Assembly (NCBI RefSeq): GCF_001540865.1
Contig: NC_033631.1
Span: 12,238,808 to 12,302,807 of the forward strand
Reading direction: 5' to 3'
From: Ananas comosus
Taxonomy: Eukaryota > Streptophyta > Magnoliopsida > Poales > Bromeliaceae
DNA length: 64,000 bases
Of this stretch, positions 1 through 11,294 are shown in pieces. The translations under genes and the position numbers were made by a program. A model generated the notes under the pieces. That model had not been told where the DNA came from. It made no database searches and was given only the letters and a program-made list of their open reading frames with translations. Numbering within the stretch: position 1 is the first letter of the stretch; each line of letters begins with the position of its first letter.

Positions 1-303
1 TTGATCAATCTGATGCTTGAATCTGTACGGCCAAACTCATGAATGAAAAAACCAGCTCCCACCCTGGAATCTCTATAGCAATCAATAGCTCCTACTACCA
101 CAACATTAACGTTTTCTATTTAGGAGATTACTGTTGGCTGTATATATTCTTTGTGAATGGAAAAACATGCATAATATATTGCAATCATTAACCAACCATG
201 AACTGAATTTAATTAGGTGAACATGTTTCACACAAAAAATAGCTGCGATGCTCACCATCTATCAGCGTGGCACTATAAGATTCAAGAACTTTTCACACAA
301 ATA

Positions 304-366
<63 letters not shown>

Positions 367-510
367 AGCCTGAATACTATCGATAGCACCAAGTGTTTGG
401 TGATATCGAGTTTTCCGTCGTTAGATTTAACTCTTTGACTATTTTTATATGTTAGATTATACTATTAAATCAATAACTCCCTTTCGTTTTCTTATCTATA
501 ATTTATCGTG
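304..510. mobile_element. Partial TA-targeting hairpin MITE (copy M1)
   Basis: A (TA)10(GA)20 tract (304-363) is followed by a terminal segment like those at 12.8 kb and 13.55 kb. A near-perfect hairpin follows at 381-408, with arms CGATAgCACCAA and TTGGTGaTATCG. Unit B lacks this material at the equivalent place (about 6510-6590), so it inserted after the duplication or was lost from unit B. The right terminus with its second hairpin is missing, so the copy is truncated. Confidence 0.5.
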
Positions 511-584
511 TAATTAATGTATTGTTGATCACTGGCGATGGTAAATTTTTTGCACACACAGATCATAAAGTAGATTCACATCAT

Positions 585-3500
585 TCAAATGGAACTGACA
601 CCCCCTTTAGAGACTAGAGCCACCATCTTCTGCAAAAGCAAATCAAAGTCGTCCTGTGTCTTGATTAGGCTTAACCGAGTGTATCCGCTGCTGGCTTCGA
701 ATATCGTTCCGCTTCTGGAAATTATTCCTGCTTCCTTGAGAACTTCAGCGCAATCTTCATCCTCCTCGAATTCGCATTTTACCCAAGCATAAGCTGCCAC
801 CAAAAACGTTCGTCAGCCTCATTCAGCACAAAAGTGGTATGTCTAATTATAGATTCATTTTAATGCATGCTTAGAGTGGTTTTTGAAATAGCTTCTCTAC
901 TCAAACACAGAAGTTAAGCTTTTGGTTTTTTTTTTTTAAAAAAAAGTCCTCAGCCTTTTACTATGGTGAAAAGCTGGGATGAGTAGCTCTAAAAGGAAAT
1001 TGTTGGGGAGATTATTATGAAAATGTTGAATGCAAGGACTTCTTCTAACAACTCTAGGTAATCAGCAGAAGCCCAAACCAAGAAAAGGGTACTGCAGAGT
1101 CCTTTTGTTTTGTTTTTGTGTTGTAGGGATGGTATATATAAGTTCACCTGGAGAAGGGTCTCTCATCTTCTGAAAGTAGGTACAGTACTGAGGAGAGATT
1201 TGTTGGAGGGAGAAGCGATTGGACGAGGATACGACCTCGTTCAACTTGCGCCATCGATCCTTCAGTGTTTTGTACCCGAACTCAAAGATATCTCCTTTTC
1301 CTTCCATCTCAGCTAAGATCACCTTGATGAGCTGCAGAACTCTTAACTGAGTATCTCGCGACACTCCCATTGTATTCACCTGCATGTATTGCACAACTTT
1401 CTCGTATACTTTCTGATCCTTTATCAGTGCCCACCTTCATAAAAAGGAATTAGACTAGTTACTAGGTTTTTAAGAGCCTTAAATTAGTAGAACATAATTT
1501 AGTTAAAAAAGATACTGGTAAATTGTTGCTTTTTGGTTCCCTGAACTTCCCTATATCTTATGTCATTAGATGACCAAGTAGATAGACGGTGGATCGTTTG
1601 CATTCTATACATCTATTCTATGGTGTTTGTTCAGAAACTGAAAACAAAAATTTATGAGCCACATTTTTTTTGTTTTTGTTTTTTGCCTTTTTTTTTTAAG
1701 AAGAGTTTCCAAATGTTAATGTCTTTTTGACAATGTATTTACGTATTACGGCTAATAATTAAAAGTGAACAGAATATATACATACCCAAACCTACTGCTA
1801 GCATGGCCAGATGTTTTGGAGCCAGAGAAGAGCATGACATCTTCATCAGCAGGGGCCGGGATTGCCGAGAAATGAGGCCAATAGTACGCGTGATCGTAGA
1901 TCACCGATTGGCCCCCGAGAACTGATTTGTGCAGGAGCCCGTCAGGATTGTTCGGCGACGTCACAAACTCGATCAAGTTTGTCGTCGACACCGACGACGA
2001 GTTAATCCATTCTGAGGTAATCCCCTTCCACTCGTACTCTCTACCGTCGAAGAGATTGGTTTGTGATTTGTACAACTGCATTATACCGAAACGAGTAGTG
2101 TTATTAATTTGTTATTCTCATTTGAGATGAGGCAATCTTCATTCTCTAGGGCGAGATATGTATGTGTCTAAGATGATGCTCATTGTCTCATACAGTTGGG
2201 TGGCTTAATTGTAGCCTATAGATTATTAGTTAGAATTATCTAATCATTGCCTATATTCAGGGTTATGCTATTAACATATCTCTTTTTGATATTAAGAGAT
2301 AAATGCATGCATTAAATCCAATTGTTATACACTGATTAATTTAGAGCAAGTTAAATGCATTTGATCCATCACTATCAGAAAAAGTGCATGCTAACCGCAT
2401 AGTAGGGAGCAGTGGCGACGACGCTGGCGGGGGAGGTGGCGTTGTCGGGGGAAAGCGCGTAGACGAGGGCGTTGATCAGCTGGGTGGATCCTGATCCGAA
2501 GACGATGAACTTGTCCTCTTCGACAGCATTTCCGACCGCGCGGTGGAGAGCGCGGATGTGGCGCTCCAGCTCGACGGAGATGTAGCCGTTGGTGGTGCGG
2601 TAGCTCATGCGGTGCCATCCCGACACGACGATGGTGCTTCCCGCAGCGTGCCGTCGCCAGTAGGGCTCCAAGAACAGTGGATCTCCGCTGCAGACGATGA
2701 TGAGATAAACGACGAACACAAATTTGAATAGAATTGGAGCAGAGCTATTTTTATTTTCGCTTCCTCGCACTTCCGTGTCCTCTACTCCACATTTACCTGT
2801 CTCCTTAATCCTCTTTGATTATTCTAAAGTCATAGTTTTGACTAATAATCGAGATTTCTAGTGTTAGAGCATGACAATATGAACATGCAAAACAAAACAA
2901 AGGAAATTTGATTTGTGCTGATCAGCAGTGCAAGAAAACTAGTAAATATAATTTATAAAAAGTTATGGACCATCTTGCATTAAGCACTCCTAGTTGCGCA
3001 AGACATGAGGCTATTGACACGTACGTAATAAATTAAGATGGTACGTAGCATCAACTCATCCTGTATTATTTTTAGTTTAGTAAGTTATTAAATCTAATAA
3101 TCGTATAACCTACCAACCATTGTGATATTTACTAAAACTAACGTCTTTTTTTTTTTTTTTAGAATTTTATAAAATTTTCAGCATATTAAATAAAATAAGC
3201 ATCTAGCTTAATTAGCTAAAAAGCACTCAAAGTAAGAAAAGAGAAATAAATCAAAATAAACAAAGTTGAGAGGAACCATTTAAGAATAATCTAAATTGAA
3301 ATGGTCATATCAACTATTCATCACCTATGAATCTTTGAACCTTTTCTCAGACTTTTCAACTAACCGACTCTCTCGCCCCTCGCAGTTTTTGTTTTTAGTT
3401 AATCCTGTGATGTAAAATGCTGTTATAAAAAGGTTGCGTGAACGTACCAAGGTAGGAGATATATATTAGATTATATAAGTAGTGGTAAAGGGGGAGTAAT

Positions 3501-4678
3501 TATATAAGTCTTTTTTTCTCTCGTCCTTATTATTAATAATACCGCCCACATTTTAAAGAGCAGGACGAGACGTGGAGAGAGAAAAACTTGCACAAGAAGA
3601 AGAGGACGATGAAGGATTAGAGGTGGGGCGGGGGCGGCAACGGCACCGACGGAACCCGAGCCGACGCCGAGTCGACCTGGGCGCGGCGTCGCCGGCTCCG
3701 GCTCCGGCAGCGGCGCGAGCGCACGAGTCCGGTGCCGGCACGGAAGCAGCTGCCTTAATAGCAGGTGCCGAAGGGGTGCACGCTCACGTTGCGGACGATG
3801 CGGCCTGGACTAACGCGTCTGGAGTAGGGGCTAACGCGGCGGCTGCGGCTGTCCACTCGGCCCGGGCGGCGGTTCCTTTTTGAAGAGGTTTTTTCTGTCA
3901 TATTAATTATCAATCAAATAATATTGAAATTATAAAATCGCGTAATATATGTTACTTAAAATCTATTCACTGTTTTTTAAACTATCAACTATAGACTATA
4001 AAATTTAAATTTAATATTAATTAAATATAAAAGTCTTTATTCGTTTGTCTATTGCATGGCAGAAAGAGCGATTTGTTTTTTTTTTTCTTCCGGAAAATCA
4101 CATAANTTTTTTTTTTTTTTTTTTAGCGAGAAAGATGATATGTTATCTGTTTGCTTATTTCTGAAAATATAAATCAATTATAATTTAAATTTAAAATCTC
4201 AGATACAAACTATTAAATTCTTTGTCACTTATCTAGAATTCATCGTATATAATGCGCTAAAATATTAAAGTTATAATAAAATAACTATTAATTAGACTGT
4301 CTTTTTTTGTGGAGAAGTTTTTCATGTAGCTTTTTGTCTGGAATCTGGCGGCGGGCCCCGGCTCACCTGTCGGCGTCGGCGGCGCAATCGGGGATGAGGT
4401 CTGCGCAATCAGGTCCGGCGTAGCAGGCGTTGCACTCGCACGTGGGGAAGCCGTGGACGATAATTCCGTCGACGAAGGCGCGGCCGTGGCCTGAGCACGC
4501 GAGCGCGGCAACGGCCTCGGCCTCGGCCGCTGCGGCGCGGGTCCAGCTGAGCCGCAGCCGAGCCCAAGGCAGCCACGGCAACGGCGGGGGCGGGGTGGAG
4601 ATCAGGAAGTAGCAGGAGAAGAAGAACACGTTCAAAAAGAGAGAGGTGCAGAGCAGGACGAGAAATTTTACACCCGCC

Positions 4679-4680
<2 letters not shown>
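585..4680 (-). CDS. Alliinase / tryptophan aminotransferase-related protein, tandem copy 1
   Basis: PLP-dependent fold-type I enzyme of the alliinase/TAA1-TAR family. TAA1/TAR members convert tryptophan to indole-3-pyruvate for auxin synthesis; alliinases are C-S lyases. The sequence does not tell which substrate is used. Exons on the minus strand are 4680-4367, 2687-2396, 2075-1786, 1434-1148 and 793-585, in frame throughout, giving 463 aa. Residues 5-30 form a hydrophobic signal or anchor, pointing to the secretory pathway or ER membrane. A Cys-rich EGF-like alliinase domain follows at about 62-100 (CSGHGRAF, CECNACYAGPDC). The Alliinase_C domain starts at SGDPLFLEPYW (about 105), and the PLP lysine is K289 in SGSKTSGHASSRFG. 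Length matches family members with an EGF domain. All introns are GT-AG. No break is seen, so it is probably functional. The start codon is the first ATG before the signal segment and abuts a palindromic AAT/ATT repeat. Confidence 0.88.
3541..3890. other. GC-rich island inside intron 1 of TAR copy 1, unassigned
   Basis: About 350 bp of very GC-rich sequence in an otherwise AT-rich intron, absent from the matching intron of copy 2. Open frames exist on both strands (Ala/Gly/Arg-rich), but I recognise no protein family and see no splice signals linking it to the TAR exons. It could be a captured gene fragment or part of a transposon. Confidence 0.35.
4106..4106. other. Assembly ambiguity (single n) in poly-T tract
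   Basis: A single 'n' in a T homopolymer in intron 1 of TAR copy 1. It marks an unresolved join or length ambiguity; no coding sequence is affected. Confidence 0.9.

Positions 4681-4722
<42 letters not shown>
4681..4722. repeat. Perfect 42-bp palindrome (AAT)7(ATT)7 abutting the TAR copy 1 start codon
   Basis: Seven AAT units (4681-4701) are followed by seven ATT units (4702-4722), perfectly self-complementary and directly adjacent to the ATG (4680-4678, minus strand). If transcribed, the last 42 nt of the 5' UTR would fold into a hairpin. Copy 2 has only (ATT)11 at the same place and cannot form it. Confidence 0.9.
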
Positions 4723-4782
4723 CCTGCTCTCTTTTTTTCTGAATATATTAATGAGGGGGAAATGGTGATGAATATATAAGAT

Positions 4783-4790
4783 TATATATA
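4783..4790 (-). promoter_or_regulatory. Probable TATA box of TAR copy 1
   Basis: Reads TATATATA on the minus strand, about 105 bp upstream of the ATG, which fits a 5' UTR of about 75 nt. The region is rich in TA, so the assignment is tentative. Confidence 0.4.
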
Positions 4791-5676
4791 GAGGATGGAA
4801 CATGCAAGTGGGTTGGAAAAATATTGTCGTAAAATGTAGTGTCCTAATTGATTTTTGTTTTTGACGCACCCCGCTCTCTCAGCCAATCAACTTTTCAGAC
4901 TCTTTTCCAAGTTTCTAAGCGCTTTTTTCTTTTTAATATATATATATATATATATTTGACATTGTCGACCCACTCATCTTCCAAATTCATGCGTTTAATT
5001 CATATCGTTCCGAAATTTATCTGAACTTATGCGCTTAACTTTTTTATACACTCAACATCTGAGTCCGTGCAGCTAATCCGCATTTCTCGGATCCAATTTT
5101 TGTGACAGTGTTAAACCGGATTAGAACTCATTCAATCTAAAATTAACTAATTATTTAGTATAAAACTATATATATAGTCTGAGCCCACTAATTAATATTA
5201 TATTTTAAAAAAGAATTAGGCCGCTAATATAATATTATGTTACAGAAGCGCACTGGATTTAGATGCCCTTGGAGCTCTCCTAACAATAATACGTACAGTG
5301 AAGCTTTGATTTTATTGGATGTCACTTTCTAGTTACATCACATCATAACTTCAATGGGCATACGAAGTGGAATTCATAGGATCCTTTTAATTTTTCTATA
5401 GTTTCATTGACTTTCCTGTTTAAACCGCTCCTCTTAAACCGCTCTCCTTAACAAGACAGAGAAAGGAGGGATTCCCACAGGTTATCGTGTTCTTTTCATG
5501 TTTTCTACTACACCATAATCATCTGAGTCCCTTCTTAAGTGGTTCATACGAGCCAAGAGCTACAAGAAAGTGACATATATTGTATGATAATATTCAGAGC
5601 TAAAAATAATGAACTGCGGCTAACACTATGGTCGTGTTTGGTTTTTTCCTTTTTGACTCTGTTTGAGATAAAAAAA

Positions 5677-5709
5677 ATTCAAATTCAAATTCAAATTCAA
5701 ATTCAAATT
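5677..5709. repeat. (ATTCAA)n minisatellite
   Basis: About 5.5 perfect hexamer units. It sits in a stretch (5625-5870) with 'gtgtttggtt' near one end and 'ccaaacatcc' near the other, which is MITE-like, but I could not define termini. Confidence 0.85.
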
Positions 5710-5896
5710 AAGGATAAAAGAAAAAAAATAGACTGTGGTTTGATTGTACTTTCCTTGGATACTCTATTATCAACAAGGAAAGTAATACAATGGTTAAACG
5801 AACCATAAAAGAGGAAAGTAAATCAGAATGAAACTCTCACATGCCAAACATCCATAAACGAATCAAACTATAAAGAAAATTGTTTTATGAATTTAC

Positions 5897-6106
5897 TGTT
5901 AAATATAACAATAGTTAAACACAATCTTCTAACAGCTTAAACTTTTAAAATACAACGGTTATTTAACATGATATCAGAGCAAAAAATTCTGAGTTCGAGT
6001 TATACCAAGCTCCTTGTAATATTAATTTTCTTTCATTTAATTCAAGTCCACGTCATGGGCCTAGAAAAGTCTCGAGTCCGGACGTAAGTACAACGGTTGT
6101 TTAACA
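5897..6106 (+). mobile_element. SMART/TRIM-like miniature LTR retrotransposon
   Basis: A putative 72-bp 5' LTR (5897-5968, starting TGTTA and ending TTAACA) is followed immediately by TGATATCAGAGC (5969-5980), a primer-binding site for initiator tRNA-Met. The internal region is about 120 bp and non-coding. The last 18 bp of the LTR recur with one mismatch at 6089-6106, so the 3' LTR is truncated. Flanking pentamers TTTAC and TTTAT differ at one base and could be the target duplication. This layout is known for plant SMART elements. It lies at the junction between the two TAR units. Confidence 0.6.
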
Positions 6107-6636
6107 TTTATCATTAAATGTTTCGTTTTTGACTTGCATCTTCTGAGGACTTTCAACATATTGGAGGATTTTACTGTCATCAGAAGCCTCGCTTTTAGCG
6201 AGATATACCTACTTAAATGTAATCCAGGTTGTCTCATGAATGAAAAAAAACAGCTCTCACCCTGGAATTATCTCTATGGCAATCAACATCTCCTACTACA
6301 ACAACATTGAACTTCTCTGTTCAGGAGATTACTGTTGGCATATATTCCTTGTGAATAGGAAAAACATGCATGATATATTACAATCATTAACCAACCATAC
6401 ATGAACTCAATTTAATTAGGTACAAATGTTCCACACAAACAATACCTATGACGCTCATCGATCTTGAGCGTGGCATTCGAAGATTCAAGAATCTATGACG
6501 CACAAATAATATCTGCATAGCTCATTGATCAATGAGCATCTGCTACACGAGTCGTCTTATGTATATTTTTAGTACGTAATCAACATATCGTTGATCACTG
6601 CCAATCGTAAAATATCGTGCAGTAGATTCGCATCAT

Positions 6637-9600
6637 TCAAATGGAACTGACACCGTTTTCAGAGACGACGGCAACCATCTTTCGCAAAAGCAAATCGAAG
6701 TCGTCCTCTGTCTTGATTAGGCTTAACCGAGTGTATCGACTGCTGGCTTCGAATAGAGTTCCACGTCTAGAAATTATTCCTGCTTCCTTGAGAACTTTCG
6801 CACAGTCTACGTCCTCCTCGAATTCGCACTTTACCCAAGCATAAGCTGCCGCCAAAAATGTTAGTCAGCGCGCGTCATTGAGCAGAAACGTGGTATATCT
6901 AATCGTCGATTCATCGTAAGTGCATGTCTAGAATGGCTTCTGAAATAACTTCTCTACTCAAAACACAGAAGTTAAGCATTTTTTTTTTTTTGTTTCAAAA
7001 GTAAGTGTTCAAGAAAAGTTAAAATGAGGAGATCTCGCAGAAGCTCAAACAAAGAAAAGGGTACCAAAAAGTAGTAGTAGAGAGGGTGATTTTGTTTCTT
7101 CTATTCTTTTCTTTTGTTGTTCTAAAATAAGGGATAGTATGTTGGAATTAAGTTCACCTGGAGAAGGGTCTCGCATCTTCGAAAAGTAGGTGCAGTACTG
7201 AGGATCGATTTGTTGGAGGGAGAAGCGGTTGGACCAGGAGACGATCTCGTTCAATTTGCGCCACCGATTCTTCAGTGCTTTGTACCCGAACTCAAATATG
7301 TCACCTCCTCCTCCCATCTCACCTAAGATCACCTTGATGAGCTTCAGAACTCTTAACTGTGTATCTCGCGACACTCCCATTGTATTAACTTTCATGTATT
7401 GCACAACTTTATCGTATACTTTCTCATCCTTTATCAGTGCCCACCTTCATAAAAAGGAATTAGACCAAGTTACTAGTGTTCCAGGAGCTTTAAATTAGTA
7501 GAAAAGAACTTGGCTTTAAAAAAACCTGGTACGTAAATTGCATCAGGGCCCGTAATGTTTGGTACTTCATTTCTGTTTCCCTAAACTTATATTATATGTC
7601 ATCAAATGCCGCAGTAGATACACAGAAAGTGGATTGTTTGCATTAATCTATACATGTGCGGTGTTTGCTCAGTAAACTAAAACAGAAATTCATCAGTAAC
7701 ATTTTTTTTCGGTTTTGTTTTGTTTTGTTTTGTTTTGTTTTCAAGATCAGAGTTTCCAAGGATTAATGTCTTTTTGATAATCTATTTTATATTGAGTTAG
7801 ATACTTATAATATAGTAAATTACTAAAAGTAAACAGAATACACACCCAAACCTACTGCTAGCATGGCCAGATGTTTTGGAGCCAGAGAAGAGCATGACAT
7901 CTTCATCAGCAGGGGCCGGGATTGCCGAGAAATGAGGCCAATAGTACGCGTGATCGTAGATCACCGATTTGACCCCCAGAACTGATTTGTGCAGGAGCCC
8001 GTCAGGATTGTTCGGCGACGTCACAAACTCGATGAAGTTTTTCGTCGACACCACCGACGAGTTAATCCATTTTGAGGTAATCCCCTTCCACTCGTACTCC
8101 CTACCGTCGAAGAGATTGGTTTGTGCTTTGTACAACTGCATTGTATTGAAACAAGCAGTGTTATTCCTTTGTTTTTCTCATTTTTGTACCGGAATAAGTA
8201 GTGTTATCTTTTGTTATTCTCATTTGAGATGAATGAGTAGTGTTATTCTATGGGGAGATGTATATGTCTAACATGGTAGTTTCCTGTCTCAATGTGCAAG
8301 TTCAATACAAAGTTGATCAATGTTGTGTTAGCATATGAACTTGCACGTATCACCAACAAAACTGCATGGAGCTGATTGAAATAATTAATTGCAACAAACT
8401 ACAGTTTCAGTGGCTTAATGAATGTAATCTTGCAATACAAAATATTGTGGACCCAAAATACTATAAAGAATTATCTGTACTATGTAATGTGAAACTTTTC
8501 TACAGAATTTGTTGCTCATTGCCTCTTTTTTTTTTTTTTGGAGCTAATAGCAAATTTCTTATTGATATTGATAAATAAATTCATTAAATTCGATTATTAT
8601 ACATTGGCTAATTTGAGCAGATTAAGATCTGTTCATGCTAACCGGATAGTAGGGAGCGGTGGCGACGACGCTAGCGGGGGTGGTGGCATTGTCGGGGGAG
8701 AGCGCGTAGACGAGGGCGTTGATCAGCTGGGTGCACCCCGACCCGAAGACGATGAACTTATCCTCTTCGACAGCGTTTCCGACCGCACGGTGGAGAGCGC
8801 GGATGTGGCGCTCCAGCTCGACGGAGATGAAGCCGTTGTTGGTGAGGTAGCTCATGCGGTGCCATCCCGACACCACGACGGCGCTCTTGGCGGAGTGCCG
8901 CATCCAGTAGGGCTCCAAGAACAATGGATCTCCACTGCAGATGATGATGAGATAAACGACGAACACAAATTTGAATTGAATCGGAGCAGAGCTATGAAAT
9001 TGGAGGGTAAATGTGGGCAAATTAAAGTGTTGATTGATTCTGCATCTATCTATCTATCTAGTGGGGAGCACATCAGCATCAGATGATTCAGATGTGGCCC
9101 CCCTTGAATTGAAGTTATTTGTCCACGTATGCTTAGATCCCAGAATATTATAAAATTCAAACAGCAGCCCAAATATCTGAGAATTCTTGTAATAATAATA
9201 TCCAAAAGACACAAAAAATCCAGTATCTGATCTTTTCCTTCTTTTCGTATCAATCCATCTTATATTATATTGGCAAGTCATGATTCTGACTTTTTCCTAG
9301 CTAGTAAGTATCACCTAAAGATGATACTTATTAAAAGTACTTTATTTTTTAAAACACAGAAAATTTTGAACTTGACAAATAAGGATACACATCCAGCACC
9401 AGTAGTAGCATGTTTCTCGTTACCACCAACTGTTCCTAGAGCAAGTTGCAAAAGGCTTGGACGTTGGTACTCGAGACCCAAGTTCGAATCCTAAATGATT
9501 CACATTTTCAACTAAGTTTATTTCTAAATGAAATAAACGAAACAGATAGCATGCTATTTATCTCTCTCTAATAAAAAAGAAAAAGAAAAAAGAGAGCATG

Positions 9601-10721
9601 TTTCCCGTTATCTTTGTGAAAGAAAATTAGAAAATTAATAATTTACAAAAAGTAATGACCCATCCGCAGAAGCAGTCCAAATTGCCTGAGGCATGACATG
9701 AGGTCATTCTATCACGTACGTGATAAAAAGATGCTAAAAATAATTGAGACTCCCTAGTCATTTAGCGAGCATTTTGAAACGTGCCTCTCAATATTTTTAT
9801 TTTTTTCTTCATTAACATCAATTCATCTCCTATAACTTTTTCCCAAATTGCCCCCGCCCTCTTAGTTCACATTTAATTATCTTATAATTTAGTGCATTTT
9901 TTAATTTGTTATTCTATAATTTTTAAAAAAAATTTGCTTAGTCACATTATAGTTTTTTTTTTTAAAATTACTTTATCATTCTATTCGGCATATCATTTTT
10001 TTGTTGAAATAAAAATTAAATCACAAAAAAGTAAATTATAATTTTTTGAACTAAGAAATTAATGACAAAATAAAAGTGAACTATACCATAGAGGAGAAAT
10101 TTAAAATTTCTCAATAAAATTTTAAATAATTAAAGAAAGTACCTAATTTAAGTGGCCCCAAATGAACTCAACCGGAAAAATTTTAAAAACCCAAGAGGCA
10201 CAAATCAAAGTAAACAAAATTAACCGAGAGTCGAGATGTCCAATCAATCAACAATATACATCACTTACGGCGCGCTTCATGAATTTTAGAGCCACGATAA
10301 GATAGTTATTAATTAGACTTGTACAATGAATTTTAGAGCCGCCGTAAGATAGTTATTAATTAGACTGTCTCTTCGTAGAGAGATTTGGTTGAAAACTCAT
10401 GAAGGGCTCACCTGTCGGCGTCGGCGGCACAGTTGGATTTCAGCAGGGAGCAATCGGCTCCGGCGTAGCAGGTGTTGCATTCGCAGACGGGGTGGCCCCG
10501 GGCGGAAACTCCATCGATGTAGGCGCGGCCGTGGCCCGAGCACGAGACCGCGGCGACGGCCTCGGCCTCTTCGGCTGCCCTTCGGGTCCAGGTGAGCCCG
10601 CCCCCGGGCGGCCTCGGCCGCCGTGGTGGCGGCAGCGGGGTGGAAAGGAAGTGGTAGGAGAAAAAGAACAAGTTCAGAAAGAGGGAGGCGCAGAACAGGA
10701 TGAAAAATTTTACATCCGGCA

Positions 10722-10722
<1 letters not shown>
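6637..10722 (-). CDS. Alliinase / tryptophan aminotransferase-related protein, tandem copy 2
   Basis: Paralog of the gene at 585-4680 with identical architecture. Exons on the minus strand are 10722-10412, 8934-8643, 8135-7846, 7444-7158 and 6845-6637, in frame, giving 462 aa. Exons 2-5 match copy 1 base for base in length; exon 1 is one codon shorter. It has an N-terminal hydrophobic segment, an EGF-like alliinase domain (CSGHGRAYIDG, CECNTCYAGADC), and an Alliinase_C domain with PLP lysine K288. Differences from copy 1 cluster in the N-terminal leader and EGF region and are scattered elsewhere, for example YWMRHSAKSA versus YWRRHAAGST and GSGCTQ versus GSGSTQ. No inactivating change is seen. 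Its promoter has diverged because a hAT MITE lies 158 bp upstream of the ATG and the TATA-like stretch of copy 1 is not conserved. Expression may therefore differ; this is inference. Confidence 0.88.
9424..9594 (+). mobile_element. SINE retrotransposon with 16-bp target site duplication
   Basis: A 171-bp insert flanked by direct repeats AGCATGTTTCTCGTTA (9408-9423) and AGCATGTTTCCCGTTA (9595-9610), one mismatch. A tRNA-type Pol III B box GTTCGAATCC lies at 9482-9491, and an A-box-like stretch (ttgcaaaaggcttgg) about 35 bp upstream. The 3' end is A-rich and preceded by a hairpin (GATAGCATGCTATT). It lies in intron 1 of TAR copy 2. The 3' tail resembles that of the LINE at 56.3-63.6 kb. Confidence 0.85.

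Positions 10723-10755
<33 letters not shown>
10723..10755. repeat. (ATT)11 microsatellite abutting the TAR copy 2 start codon
   Basis: Eleven trinucleotide units directly upstream of the ATG (10722-10720, minus strand). Equivalent to the palindromic repeat of copy 1 but in a single orientation, so it cannot fold. Confidence 0.95.
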
Positions 10756-10756
<1 letters not shown>

Positions 10757-10879
10757 CTGCTGCTGCTGTTGCTCCTCTCCCACTTTCATCTCTCCATTTT
10801 CTTTTTGTTTTTTGGGGGAAAATGGTGATTTGTTGCGTGGATTGTAATTTATTGTATCTTGGGGTCCCAGAAGAATGAA

Positions 10880-11221
10880 TAGGGATGCAAATGGATCCGG
10901 GTTGGTGGAGCTCCGTCCCGATCCGTGCCGAATGGGGTGGTAAGTAGGAACAAAAAATATAAAAAAATATAACCCGTCCCGAATCTACCCCGATCCGCCA
11001 AGTAAATGGAGCGGGAGGTCGAAAACTCTTTTCTTCCTTCAATCCTTCCCGATCCGTCAAAAATCCAGCTCCCGCCCCAATCCGCCCCGAATGGAGCGAT
11101 AAGTGGGAGCCAAAAATAAAATGAAAAGTAACCCACCCTGAATCCGCCCCGCCCCGATAAGAAATGGAGCGGGAGGTGGGGGAACCCTCCCGCCCCCGGA
11201 TCCGCCCCGTTTGCATCCCTA
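10880..11221. mobile_element. Non-autonomous hAT-type MITE, 342 bp
   Basis: Terminal inverted repeats TAGGGATGCAAA / TTTGCATCCCTA, continuing into GGATCCGG-type subterminal repeats. It is flanked by perfect 8-bp target duplications AGAATGAA (10872-10879 and 11222-11229). The 8-bp duplication and TAGGG terminus are hAT hallmarks. The interior is made of C/G-rich blocks (clusters of 'ccgccccg' and 'ccgatccg') with no transposase. It is inserted 158 bp upstream of the ATG of TAR copy 2. Confidence 0.9.
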
Positions 11222-11294
11222 AGAATGAACCTGTGGGATCGTAATTAATTTTTGTTTGGTTTTTGAAAATAGTATGCTACATTATTATAAATAA

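Larger units (their letters stand above)
36..5580. repeat. Tandem duplication unit A (carries TAR copy 1)
   Basis: This stretch is homologous along most of its length to 6233-12470. Shared segments include the region downstream of the gene (36-300 versus 6233-6510), all five exons, intron flanks, and upstream DNA (about 5250-5580 versus 12180-12470, including an 'accgctctcctt' block). Differences are point changes plus separate insertions in each copy. The left edge may lie outside the window. Boundaries were set by eye and are good to a few tens of bases. Confidence 0.8.

Noticed and set aside
3541..3890. Possible duplicated TAR exon 1
   Set aside because: Only a 14-bp match (tctcgtcctgctct) to exon 1, with the GC-rich part on the wrong side of it.
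9482..9491. tRNA gene suggested by GTTCGAATCC
   Set aside because: No cloverleaf can be drawn; it is the B box of a SINE with a 16-bp target duplication.
10710..11216. A 168-codon minus-strand frame upstream of TAR copy 2
   Set aside because: It is mostly hAT MITE sequence with its C/G-rich subterminal repeats, not a protein.
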